Assembly (NCBI GenBank): GCA_030682575.1
Contig: JAUXNX010000012.1
Location: 124,001 to 188,000, forward strand
DNA: 64,000 nucleotides
Source: Gammaproteobacteria bacterium
GTDB taxonomy: Bacteria > Pseudomonadota > Gammaproteobacteria > Pseudomonadales > Pseudohongiellaceae
Direction: 5' to 3'
Below are positions 55,228-62,335 of this stretch, piece by piece. The notes beneath the pieces are model-generated. The model ran no database searches and had not been told where the DNA came from. It saw only the letters and a list, made by a program, of their open reading frames with translations. Every line of letters begins with the position of its first letter. Position 1 is the first letter of the stretch. Position numbers and translations under genes: made by a program.

Positions 55228-55734
55228 ATGATCTCTCTCAGCATCAATGGTACCAATCATGACGTGGACGTGGAGGCATCGACGCCTCTGTTATACGTCC
55301 TGCGCAACGACCTCGACTTCAAGGGGCCGCGTTTTGGTTGCGGGCTCGCTCAATGTGGCGCCTGCACTGTCCTGGTCGATGGCGTGGCCACGCGGTCATG
55401 CGTAACTCCCGTCTCTGCAGTGCGCGGGCAAATCACCACGCTGGAAGGGCTGGCCCGAAATGGTCGGCTCGACCCGCTGCAGCAGGCCTGGATAGACGAG
55501 CAGGTGCCACAGTGCGGGTATTGTCAGAACGGTCAGATCCTCACTGCGCGGGCACTGCTGAATGCCAATCCCAATCCAACCGACAGCGAGATTCGTGCGG
55601 GCATGGAGGGCGTTCTGTGCCGGTGCATGAGTTATTACCGAATACAGGCTGCGATCAAGCGCGCTGCGGGGCAGTCGACCGCTGCGTTCTATAACGCATC
55701 CCCTGCCGCTGCAAAGTCAGGAGTGACAACATGA
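55228..55734 (+). CDS. IorA-like [2Fe-2S] subunit of a molybdenum hydroxylase
   Basis: 168 aa from MISLSINGTNHDVDVEA, preceded by AAGGA; a start nine codons earlier is possible. Two iron-sulfur clusters are encoded: GCGLAQCGACTVLVDG with a later Cys (plant-ferredoxin type), and QCGYCQNGQ with LCRC (four-Cys type). It passes electrons from the Mo subunit. It has no signal of its own, so it may travel with the Tat signal of IorB. Its stop overlaps the next ATG by four bases. Confidence 0.93.
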   Translation: MISLSINGTNHDVDVEASTPLLYVLRNDLDFKGPRFGCGLAQCGACTVLVDGVATRSCVTPVSAVRGQITTLEGLARNGRLDPLQQAWIDEQVPQCGYCQNGQILTARALLNANPNPTDSEIRAGMEGVLCRCMSYYRIQAAIKRAAGQSTAAFYNASPAAAKSGVTT

Positions 55735-58124
55735 CCAGGCACAGACCAGGACTGACGCTCCCAAGCGAGATCGCCGAAGCGGTGCACAGCATCAACCCCT
55801 CCACATCACGCCGAGGTTTTCTGAAGGCATCCGGCGCCCTGTTCATCAGCGCTTATCTCGGCGTCAATCCCACGGGTCGTGCTCTCGCCCAGGCTGCATC
55901 AGGGAGCGCAGGCCCCTACCCTATTCCGGACTATCGCCAACTTGACACCTGGATCGTGATCCATCCCGACAATACGGCCACTTTCCATGTCGGCAAGACC
56001 GACGGCGGTCAGGGCACGGGCACGGCATATCGCCAGATGATGTGTGATGAACTGGACATCGCCTACGACAGAGCCGTCCTCATCATGGGCAACACAGACA
56101 TAACACCGGATCAGGGCGGCTCGGGCGGCTCCGATGGCATCGAAGTGGACGGCTGGCCCATGCGGCGTACGGCCGCCGAAGCCCGGCGAGTGCTGCTTGA
56201 GCTGGCATCTGACTCGCTCGACACTCCAGTGGCAGAACTGACAGTCAACAATGGCACGGTCTCAGTTGTCAGCAATTCCTCCAGATCCGTCACCTACGCC
56301 GAGCTGATCGGAGGCCGACGTTTCGACGTCACACTGACTGGCGACAATATCAATCAGACCCGCGGCCTCGCCGACGTGAAGCCGGTGCAGGATCTGCGCG
56401 TGATTGGCCAGTCGCTCCCGCGCTACGATATCCCGGCCAAGGTGGACGGTTCGCTGACCTGGGCTGTGGACGTCAAGCTGCCCGGCATGGTGCATGCGCG
56501 CAATGTCCGACCGCCGGTGGCAGGTGCCACACTTGCCAGTGTCGATGAAGCGTCGGTATCGGGATTGCCGGGCTTCGTGGCTGTTGTGCGGCGCCGCAAT
56601 TATCTGGCCGTGGTTTTTGAACGTGAAGAACAGGCGATCAATGGCGCTCGGGCACTGAGAGCAGAATGGACACCGCCTGCTGAAGCAGCCTTCCCTCGCT
56701 CGGCAGACCTGTTTGACTTCATGCGCGTGCAGACACCGACTTCGAGCAGCAGGACCGTCATCACTGGAGATCCCGACGCAGCCTTCGCTGTCGCCGCGCG
56801 CGTTCTGGAGGCAGATTACGAAGTGCCCTTCCAGGGGCACACGGCGATAGGCCCGGCCCATGCGCTGGCCGATCCCTCCAACGGTCTGATGACCATCTAC
56901 TCGAACGACATGAAAATCTACGGACTCCGGCTCGGGGTCGCCCGCTTTCTCGCCATGCCGGAAGATCGCGTCCGTGCGATCTACATGGACGGCCCACAGG
57001 TGTACGGACGCACGGCCGCCGATGACGTCGGATTCGAGGCGGCGTTTCTGGCGAAAGAGTTGGGCAGACCCGTTCGTGTGCAGTGGAGTCGTGACGAGGA
57101 AACCGCCTGGGATACCAAAGGCCCTGCCTACACTTTCAGGATGCGGGGCGCACTGGATGCCACCGGCAGGCCGGTCGCCATCGAATACGAAGCCCGCTCG
57201 CTGGATTACAACCACGTCGGCTACAACGAACCCGATACCGTTCTGATAGCGCAATTGATGGGGCTACGACCGGCACAGCCTGCCCAGGGCGGCGCCGCGC
57301 TGCCGTCGAGTCAGTACGGCATAGAGCATCAACGCATGGTCGGACACGTGGTGAGCCTGCCGATGATCTGGGAGACGCCGCTGCGCTGCGGCAATCTGCG
57401 CGACCCCAATGGACCGCAGGTGACCTACGCCTTCGAGGCATTCATTGACGAGATGGCGACCGCTGCCAATGCCGACCCTGTCGAGTTCCGTCTCAGCATG
57501 ATTGAAGACAGCACAGAAGATGCGCTGTTTCGCAAGGCCCGTTCGCTCGCAACTGTGCGCGCGGCGGCGGAATCTTACGGCTGGGATAACCGGCCCTCTC
57601 CGAATCCCCTCATGGCTGCAGCATCAAGCCCGATCGTCAACGGGCGCGGCATTGCTTACACCTTCCGCAGTGGCACCGTCGTCGCCATCATCGCCGATGT
57701 GGAAGTAAACCGCGAAACCGGGCGCATCTTCGTCAGACGGCTCGTTTGTGCCCACGACTGCGGTCTTGTCATCAACCCCATGGGCATGAAGTACACGGTG
57801 GAGTGCGGCATGCTGCACGGACTGAGCCGCGCGCTTTGGGAGGAAGTGCGCTTCGACAACGAGAAAGTCACCAGCGTGGACTGGGCATCCCATCCTACCC
57901 TTCGCCACTCGGATACACCGGAATCCATTGAGGTAATCATCGTCAACGGCGATCCGAATCCCGACCGGCCTGACATGCCGCACTACGGAGCGGGCGAGGC
58001 CTGCCACAAGCCGATGATCGCCGCAGTTGCGAACGCATTTCATGATGCGACCGGAGTCAGATTGCGGCGTGTGCCGTTTCGACCGGAAAGTGTTCTGGAG
58101 GCGCTGCGACAACAGATCAGTTAG
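55731..58124 (+). CDS. IorB-like Tat-exported molybdopterin subunit
   Basis: 797 aa. Tat signal SRRGFLKASGALFISAYLG (residues 27-45). The xanthine dehydrogenase-type Mo domains follow, with GQGTGTAYRQMMCDELD, PVRVQWSRDEE, VNRETGRIFVRRLV with AHDCGLVINP and the active-site Glu in HYGAGEACHKPM. Members of the isoquinoline 1-oxidoreductase group hydroxylate N-heterocycles or oxidise aldehydes. No FAD or cytochrome c subunit adjoins. Substrate cannot be told from sequence. Confidence 0.94.
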   Translation: MTRHRPGLTLPSEIAEAVHSINPSTSRRGFLKASGALFISAYLGVNPTGRALAQAASGSAGPYPIPDYRQLDTWIVIHPDNTATFHVGKTDGGQGTGTAYRQMMCDELDIAYDRAVLIMGNTDITPDQGGSGGSDGIEVDGWPMRRTAAEARRVLLELASDSLDTPVAELTVNNGTVSVVSNSSRSVTYAELIGGRRFDVTLTGDNINQTRGLADVKPVQDLRVIGQSLPRYDIPAKVDGSLTWAVDVKLPGMVHARNVRPPVAGATLASVDEASVSGLPGFVAVVRRRNYLAVVFEREEQAINGARALRAEWTPPAEAAFPRSADLFDFMRVQTPTSSSRTVITGDPDAAFAVAARVLEADYEVPFQGHTAIGPAHALADPSNGLMTIYSNDMKIYGLRLGVARFLAMPEDRVRAIYMDGPQVYGRTAADDVGFEAAFLAKELGRPVRVQWSRDEETAWDTKGPAYTFRMRGALDATGRPVAIEYEARSLDYNHVGYNEPDTVLIAQLMGLRPAQPAQGGAALPSSQYGIEHQRMVGHVVSLPMIWETPLRCGNLRDPNGPQVTYAFEAFIDEMATAANADPVEFRLSMIEDSTEDALFRKARSLATVRAAAESYGWDNRPSPNPLMAAASSPIVNGRGIAYTFRSGTVVAIIADVEVNRETGRIFVRRLVCAHDCGLVINPMGMKYTVECGMLHGLSRALWEEVRFDNEKVTSVDWASHPTLRHSDTPESIEVIIVNGDPNPDRPDMPHYGAGEACHKPMIAAVANAFHDATGVRLRRVPFRPESVLEALRQQIS

Positions 58125-58285
58125 TGGACGAAACTCCCGTAATTGCCAAACACTGGTCAATCACACCACAGAGCAAGAGGTTGGCGGCGCAGAAATCCTG
58201 TCAACCTCATGATAAATAGGACAATTTTTCCTTGGCACAGGACTTGCTGAATACCGGCAGTACTCACAGCAAAGGAACAACAAAC

Positions 58286-58921
58286 ATGAAAACTGCAGCA
58301 TCTGCACTTCTGATTTCTGCCACCATTCTGTTGGGCAGCTACTCTTTTGCCGCCGACAATGCCACCCGCACTCAACGCATCGAAGTTCGTGGAGTGGAGG
58401 AGATCGAGATAGAGGGTGGCGTAGGCTCCATGGACATTGAACGCGCCGCGGGCACTGAAATGCTCATCGAACTGGAAATCAAAGCCGAACGCGGCTGGTT
58501 CGGGCGCCGTCGCAACATCGACGATATCGACCTGGAGATCATCAAGCGCGGGGACAGACTTATCGTCAAGGTGAACGAGCAGGATCTTGATGACATCGAA
58601 CTGCACTGGCATGTTCAGCTTCCTGAAGTAGACAGAACCTCCATCAATCTGGGCGTTGGCCAGATCATCGCGGAAGTGGGCAATACGGAACTGCGGGTTG
58701 ATCTCGGCGTCGGTGAGGCGAAGATACGCGCTCCGCTAGCACATGCGGGACGCGTTGAAGCATCTGCTGGCGTCGGCAGCGCCTCCATCAGTGGAGCCAA
58801 TGATCTCGTGAGCAATCGTGCGTTTGTCTCAGAGTCAGTCTATGGTTATGGCAACAGCACAAAGAGAATCGAGGTGAACGTGGGGGTTGGAGACGTTGTG
58901 GTGCAATTGAGCAGCAACTAA
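58286..58921 (+). CDS. Secreted beta-repeat protein (DUF4097-like)
   Basis: 211 aa from MKTAASALLISATILLG, a signal peptide ending near FAADN; AAAGGA precedes the ATG. The mature part has five GVG-type repeats at spaced intervals (EGGVGSMDIE, LGVGQIIAE, LGVGEAKIR, AGVGSASISG, VGVGDVVVQ), each followed by an alternating hydrophobic strand, which fits a right-handed beta-helix or sheet like DUF4097 adhesins. A basic WFGRRRN loop is present. Function unknown. Confidence 0.7.
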   Translation: MKTAASALLISATILLGSYSFAADNATRTQRIEVRGVEEIEIEGGVGSMDIERAAGTEMLIELEIKAERGWFGRRRNIDDIDLEIIKRGDRLIVKVNEQDLDDIELHWHVQLPEVDRTSINLGVGQIIAEVGNTELRVDLGVGEAKIRAPLAHAGRVEASAGVGSASISGANDLVSNRAFVSESVYGYGNSTKRIEVNVGVGDVVVQLSSN

Positions 58922-59003
58922 ATACCCCTGCCTCGGTCTCAGTGATGGCAGCCGCCAATCTTTTGTCTCATAATCACGCGAAACAAAAACAACGGAGCTG
59001 ACC

Positions 59004-59471
59004 ATGTTCGCGTGGATTGAGACCACCCCGATAGCCATGTGGGTGAGTTTGTCGTTGTGGGCTTACCCGCTCCTGCTCGGCGCTCACATCGTCGGCCTGG
59101 CCATTGTGGTCGGCATCTTCGTGATCCGCGACCTGCGCCTGCTCGGTCTCTTCCAGGGTCTTCATCCCGCCGCGTTTCTTCCCCTCAGCAAATTCGCGTG
59201 GGTTGGTTTCATCATCAACGCAATTTCGGGCGCCCTTCTTTTCACATCCCAGGCCGTAACCTTCGCTGGCAATATTGCATTCCTTGTGAAAATTTCGCTG
59301 ATCATCACAGGCATGGTACTGGCAGGTGTAATCCAGTCGCGCATGCGCAGTGAAATCTCTGCGGGCAGCGCGGCAGACATCAGCAGATCAACGAAGATCG
59401 TAGCACTGGCCTCTCTGCTGACCTGGGCAGGAGCCATCATCGCAGGTCGGCTGGTGGCTTATGTTCTATAG
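59004..59471 (+). CDS. Four-helix membrane protein (DUF6644-like), copy A
   Basis: 155 aa with about four hydrophobic helices (residues 8-40, 60-80, 87-107, 130-154). It resembles the DUF6644 family often seen with cytochromes and DUF6152 proteins. A His in LLGAHIVGLAIVVG and an Arg-Asp pair in VIRDLRLLGLF are shared with the next gene, so the two are paralogues of the same fold. A role in electron transfer or a heme membrane subunit is a guess. Confidence 0.62.
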   Translation: MFAWIETTPIAMWVSLSLWAYPLLLGAHIVGLAIVVGIFVIRDLRLLGLFQGLHPAAFLPLSKFAWVGFIINAISGALLFTSQAVTFAGNIAFLVKISLIITGMVLAGVIQSRMRSEISAGSAADISRSTKIVALASLLTWAGAIIAGRLVAYVL

Positions 59472-59516
59472 ATCGTCTGTCAGAGAAACGTGCAGGACAC
59501 TTAGTCAGGAGCAAGC

Positions 59517-60020
59517 ATGCTGCAATCAATAGTCTCTTTTGCCGCAGACAGCGCGCTCAATCAGTGGATCGTTTCCGAGTACTGGCTATGGCCGGTGTTG
59601 GAGATATTTCACTTCATTGGTCTGTCGTTGTTGTTCGGCGGCCTGATCGTGATCGATCTGCGTCTGGCAGGATATTTCAGAATTCTGAACCCGTCTGCAA
59701 CCCACAAACTGTTGCCACTGGTGTTGATCGGTTTCACTCTCAACTTCATCACTGGGATTCTGTTCTTCTATGGTGATCCCGCGACTTACGCGTACAACGC
59801 CGTGTTTCAACTGAAGATGATGCTGATCTTGCTGGCAGGGCTCAATGCGATGCTGTACTACTGGAAGTTGCACCCCGTCATGAATGCGTGGAATGCGGAT
59901 ACCATTTCGCCACCTATTGCGAAAGCAGTCGCCTACACATCGCTCTCGGTGTGGACTATCGTGCTGCTGTGCGGGCGTCTGATTCCGTTCATCGGCGAAT
60001 ACAGCGGCTCTGGTAACTGA
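59517..60020 (+). CDS. Four-helix membrane protein (DUF6644-like), copy B
   Basis: 167 aa, again about four helices. The pattern WPVLEIFHFIGLSLLFGGLIVIDLRLAGYF corresponds to copy A (H in helix 1, then a D-L-R-L motif). It starts 45 bases after copy A, so they are probably made together and may form a heterodimer. The His residues could bind heme. Convergent with the cytochrome b561 gene, whose stop codon begins at the very next base. Confidence 0.62.
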   Translation: MLQSIVSFAADSALNQWIVSEYWLWPVLEIFHFIGLSLLFGGLIVIDLRLAGYFRILNPSATHKLLPLVLIGFTLNFITGILFFYGDPATYAYNAVFQLKMMLILLAGLNAMLYYWKLHPVMNAWNADTISPPIAKAVAYTSLSVWTIVLLCGRLIPFIGEYSGSGN

Positions 60021-60572
60021 TCAACCCACTTTTTTCCAATCTTCCGCATCAACATTCGCACTGCCATTACGTCGGGGCACAAAGATTCTCGCCACAGTTT
60101 CATCATCATGAAACATCAGATGCTTGAGTGCTCCTCCCACGTGCAACACGATCAGCATCAGCAGAACATTGGCGGCATTCGCATGCAGTGTCAGAGCGAT
60201 ATTGGTGAGTGAGTTTGTTTCAGGCAGAAAGAAGGCCATGACCGGCCCGGAGAGAATCATCACCGCAAGAGCAGCAAGAATCAGATAGTGCGTGACACGT
60301 GCAACAGTGTGTGTACGTGCGCTCTGACCGAATGCCCGCGGATGTTTGACCTTCCATCGCCAGACGATGCGCAACACCAGCGGCAACCAGGCGATCAAAC
60401 CGATCATGATGTGCAATGAGCGGCGTGCGTCAATATCTTCTGCTGGCAACCACGAGATACTCTTGCCGACGAGCCAAAGTGCAATGACTGCGACGGCGGT
60501 GCTCCAGTGCAAGGCAATCGAGATCCAGCCGAACGAGCTCGACTGATCGTAGAGAGAACTACTGTTGCTCAT
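60021..60572 (-). CDS. Cytochrome b561 family protein
   Basis: 183 aa with four transmembrane helices. Histidines suited to two b-hemes stand in IALHWSTAVAVIALW, RSLHIMIGLIAWLP, LTLHANAANVLL and VLHVGGALKHLMFH. Such proteins exchange electrons between quinol and periplasmic partners. It is on the minus strand with the Tat-type gene at 60615-61364 upstream of it (42 bases apart), so they may form one operon. Confidence 0.9.
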   Translation of the reverse strand: MSNSSSLYDQSSSFGWISIALHWSTAVAVIALWLVGKSISWLPAEDIDARRSLHIMIGLIAWLPLVLRIVWRWKVKHPRAFGQSARTHTVARVTHYLILAALAVMILSGPVMAFFLPETNSLTNIALTLHANAANVLLMLIVLHVGGALKHLMFHDDETVARIFVPRRNGSANVDAEDWKKVG

Positions 60573-60614
60573 CGATTTTCTGGTGTAGAAATCCGGACAC
60601 TGATTTTCAAACGT

Positions 60615-61364
60615 CTATTTATACTTCGAAGGGAAGAAGCGCACAGAAGCCCGCGCCGATTCCGGATCGCAATCAAATGCACCCAGCACATAGCCTTCCC
60701 GTGCCGGTACCCAGCGCGTGGTGTACGACGCCGGTTCACGCAGGAACATCGGATCTTCCACTGTCAGCGTGACGTGCAGATCCTCGCCTTCCATCCAGTA
60801 GCGCTCTGTCACCACTTTCTGCGATGAGGAAGGAATGCCGTTGTAATCATCGAAGCCGGTAATGTCGAACAGGAAGTGTGTGGTGGTGACATGCAGCACA
60901 CCGTCTTCGTAGTAGCCGACAGAGAAACCCTGATTGCTGAAATCAACAGCCTTTGGCTCACGACCATCAAGCCACACGGTGCGCAATTGATCGTCTTTCT
61001 CATAACGGAACATCACACGATCAGGCCACTGCGTCACCTGCATGTGATACGGGTCGTACTGCACCGCCGGAGACGTGGACGGCTGACAGTCGTACTTCGG
61101 CGCGATGATTTCTTCAAACACCTGTTGATAAGCAATCGCGCGTTCGTTAAGCACAGGGAAATTTTCAGGCGTCCATGGCACATCTGCGCTGTTGACCGGG
61201 CGGGCACGACCACCACCATCCCACAGGCCCGACAGGTCTGGAATCGCGATTTCGTCGGATTGTGCGTTGAGTTGCGGAGCGCTCTGTATTGCCAGCAGTG
61301 CGACGACTGCGGCGCCGAGCATTGCTCTTCTGCTGAAGCTGCTTTTATTGGCTATGGGATTCAT
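60615..61364 (-). CDS. Tat-type secreted protein of unknown function
   Basis: 249 aa from MNPIANKSSFSRRAMLGAAV, GGAGAG ahead of the ATG; upstream codons come from a REP palindrome and are rejected. The signal has the Tat pattern FSRRAMLGAAVVALLA. The mature part has no cysteine-rich motif but contains aromatic beta patterns such as DLSGLWDGGGRARP and LHVTLTVEDPMFLREPASYT, which suggest an all-beta fold. A similar protein with DUF6152 next door is a recurrent pair in marine gammaproteobacteria as far as I recall. Function unknown. Confidence 0.7.
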   Translation of the reverse strand: MNPIANKSSFSRRAMLGAAVVALLAIQSAPQLNAQSDEIAIPDLSGLWDGGGRARPVNSADVPWTPENFPVLNERAIAYQQVFEEIIAPKYDCQPSTSPAVQYDPYHMQVTQWPDRVMFRYEKDDQLRTVWLDGREPKAVDFSNQGFSVGYYEDGVLHVTTTHFLFDITGFDDYNGIPSSSQKVVTERYWMEGEDLHVTLTVEDPMFLREPASYTTRWVPAREGYVLGAFDCDPESARASVRFFPSKYK

Positions 61365-61403
61365 GATCTCTCCAGTCGCGACATTGTTTTGTGATTGGTT
61401 TTT

Positions 61404-61428
61404 ATCGCGGGCAGGGCCCGCTCCCACC
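61404..61428. repeat. REP palindrome, copy 6
   Basis: GCGGGCAGGGCCCGC core with ATC ahead and TCCCACC after it. Same family as the copy at 6136-6160. It lies between the Tat-type gene and the DUF6152 gene. Confidence 0.8.
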
Positions 61429-61433
61429 GAGTA

Positions 61434-61859
61434 TCAACGTGGGGGCTGTACCGCTTCCTCGACTCGCCCACCGGAGAGAACGGGGCTGCCGTCCTGACGG
61501 GTCATGCGCACACAACACATGCCCTGAGAACCTTCGGCGCGTGACGGTTGTCCGGAAACCTTGACGATCATGCCCAGAGGAAGAGTTTCCGGTGTCCAAC
61601 CGGTACGACTGAGACTGACAGGAGCTCCAAGCTCGATCTGCCATTCAGAGATGGCGCCAGCGGCATCGGTAACATTGACGTAGAGGAAAGCGTGGGGATT
61701 TCTGAACACGAATCGAGTGACGCTGCCTTCAATCTCGACCCTTCGGTCAGGATCGTAGAACGGGCCACTGGCATGGTGAGCGATGACGGGAGTCACCACT
61801 ATTGTGAAGCCTGTAACGGTCGCGGCGATGGCCGCAGCAATCCAGCGGTTGAGTCTCAT
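61434..61859 (-). CDS. Secreted DUF6152 family protein
   Basis: 141 aa, signal peptide about 1-27 ending VIAHHASG. The family shows HHASGPFYD, a VEIEGSVTRFVFRNPHAFLYVNV stretch and WQIELGAP; the conserved HH and NPH residues may bind metal. Function unknown. It is upstream of the 60615-61364 gene on the same strand (69 bases apart, across a REP element). Confidence 0.75.
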   Translation of the reverse strand: MRLNRWIAAAIAATVTGFTIVVTPVIAHHASGPFYDPDRRVEIEGSVTRFVFRNPHAFLYVNVTDAAGAISEWQIELGAPVSLSRTGWTPETLPLGMIVKVSGQPSRAEGSQGMCCVRMTRQDGSPVLSGGRVEEAVQPPR

Positions 61860-61966
61860 GGCTCTCTCCTGTTCTAGTTGTTATTGGATGGCGATACTTG
61901 ATTTCGCAGGGCCAGTTCGGGGCAGCCTAATGACTCTGCTGAACTTAGTCAACGCCGAAGCGACAG

Positions 61967-62278
61967 TCAGAGCATTTCGAGGCGGGTCACGTCGTAGGCA
62001 GGTTCTTCGTAGGGATGTGCCTCGCGCAACGCGGCAACAGCGGTGCCAATCAGCGCAGCGTCGCACACCATTTCCACTCGATACTCTTCGACTGTTTCCA
62101 ATTGATCCTGAGCGCCGAGAAAAGGGTTGCTGCCCGCCAGCGGCCGGAATTGGCCGAGTCCCAGCACTTGCCAGGAGCAATGCTCATAATTGCCAATGCG
62201 CCCTGCTCCGGCAGCAAAAACGGCTGTTTTCACTTGTTCAAGATGACTGGCGGGAACGTAGAAACACAGTTTGAACAT
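61967..62278 (-). CDS. YqfO/NIF3-like small protein
   Basis: 103 aa from MFKLCFYVPASHLEQVK; eleven upstream codons are less likely. The pattern AVFAAGAGRIGNYEHCSWQ, GSNPFLG and EAHPYEEPAYDV is that of the small YqfO/NIF3 insertion-domain proteins, with a fold like PII/CutA. It lies downstream of purL on the same strand (57 bases), as in some pseudomonads. Its biochemical role is unsettled. Confidence 0.85.
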   Translation of the reverse strand: MFKLCFYVPASHLEQVKTAVFAAGAGRIGNYEHCSWQVLGLGQFRPLAGSNPFLGAQDQLETVEEYRVEMVCDAALIGTAVAALREAHPYEEPAYDVTRLEML

Positions 62279-62335
62279 GATTGGTTCGCCTCGCTCAATC
62301 AGCCCATTCAATGGAGCCGGTTCTCTCCAACTTTT

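Noticed and set aside
56262..57254. Long antisense frame of 330 codons within the iorB gene
   Set aside because: It lies opposite a well-supported molybdenum hydroxylase gene, is rich in Arg/His/Gly and shows no family motif.
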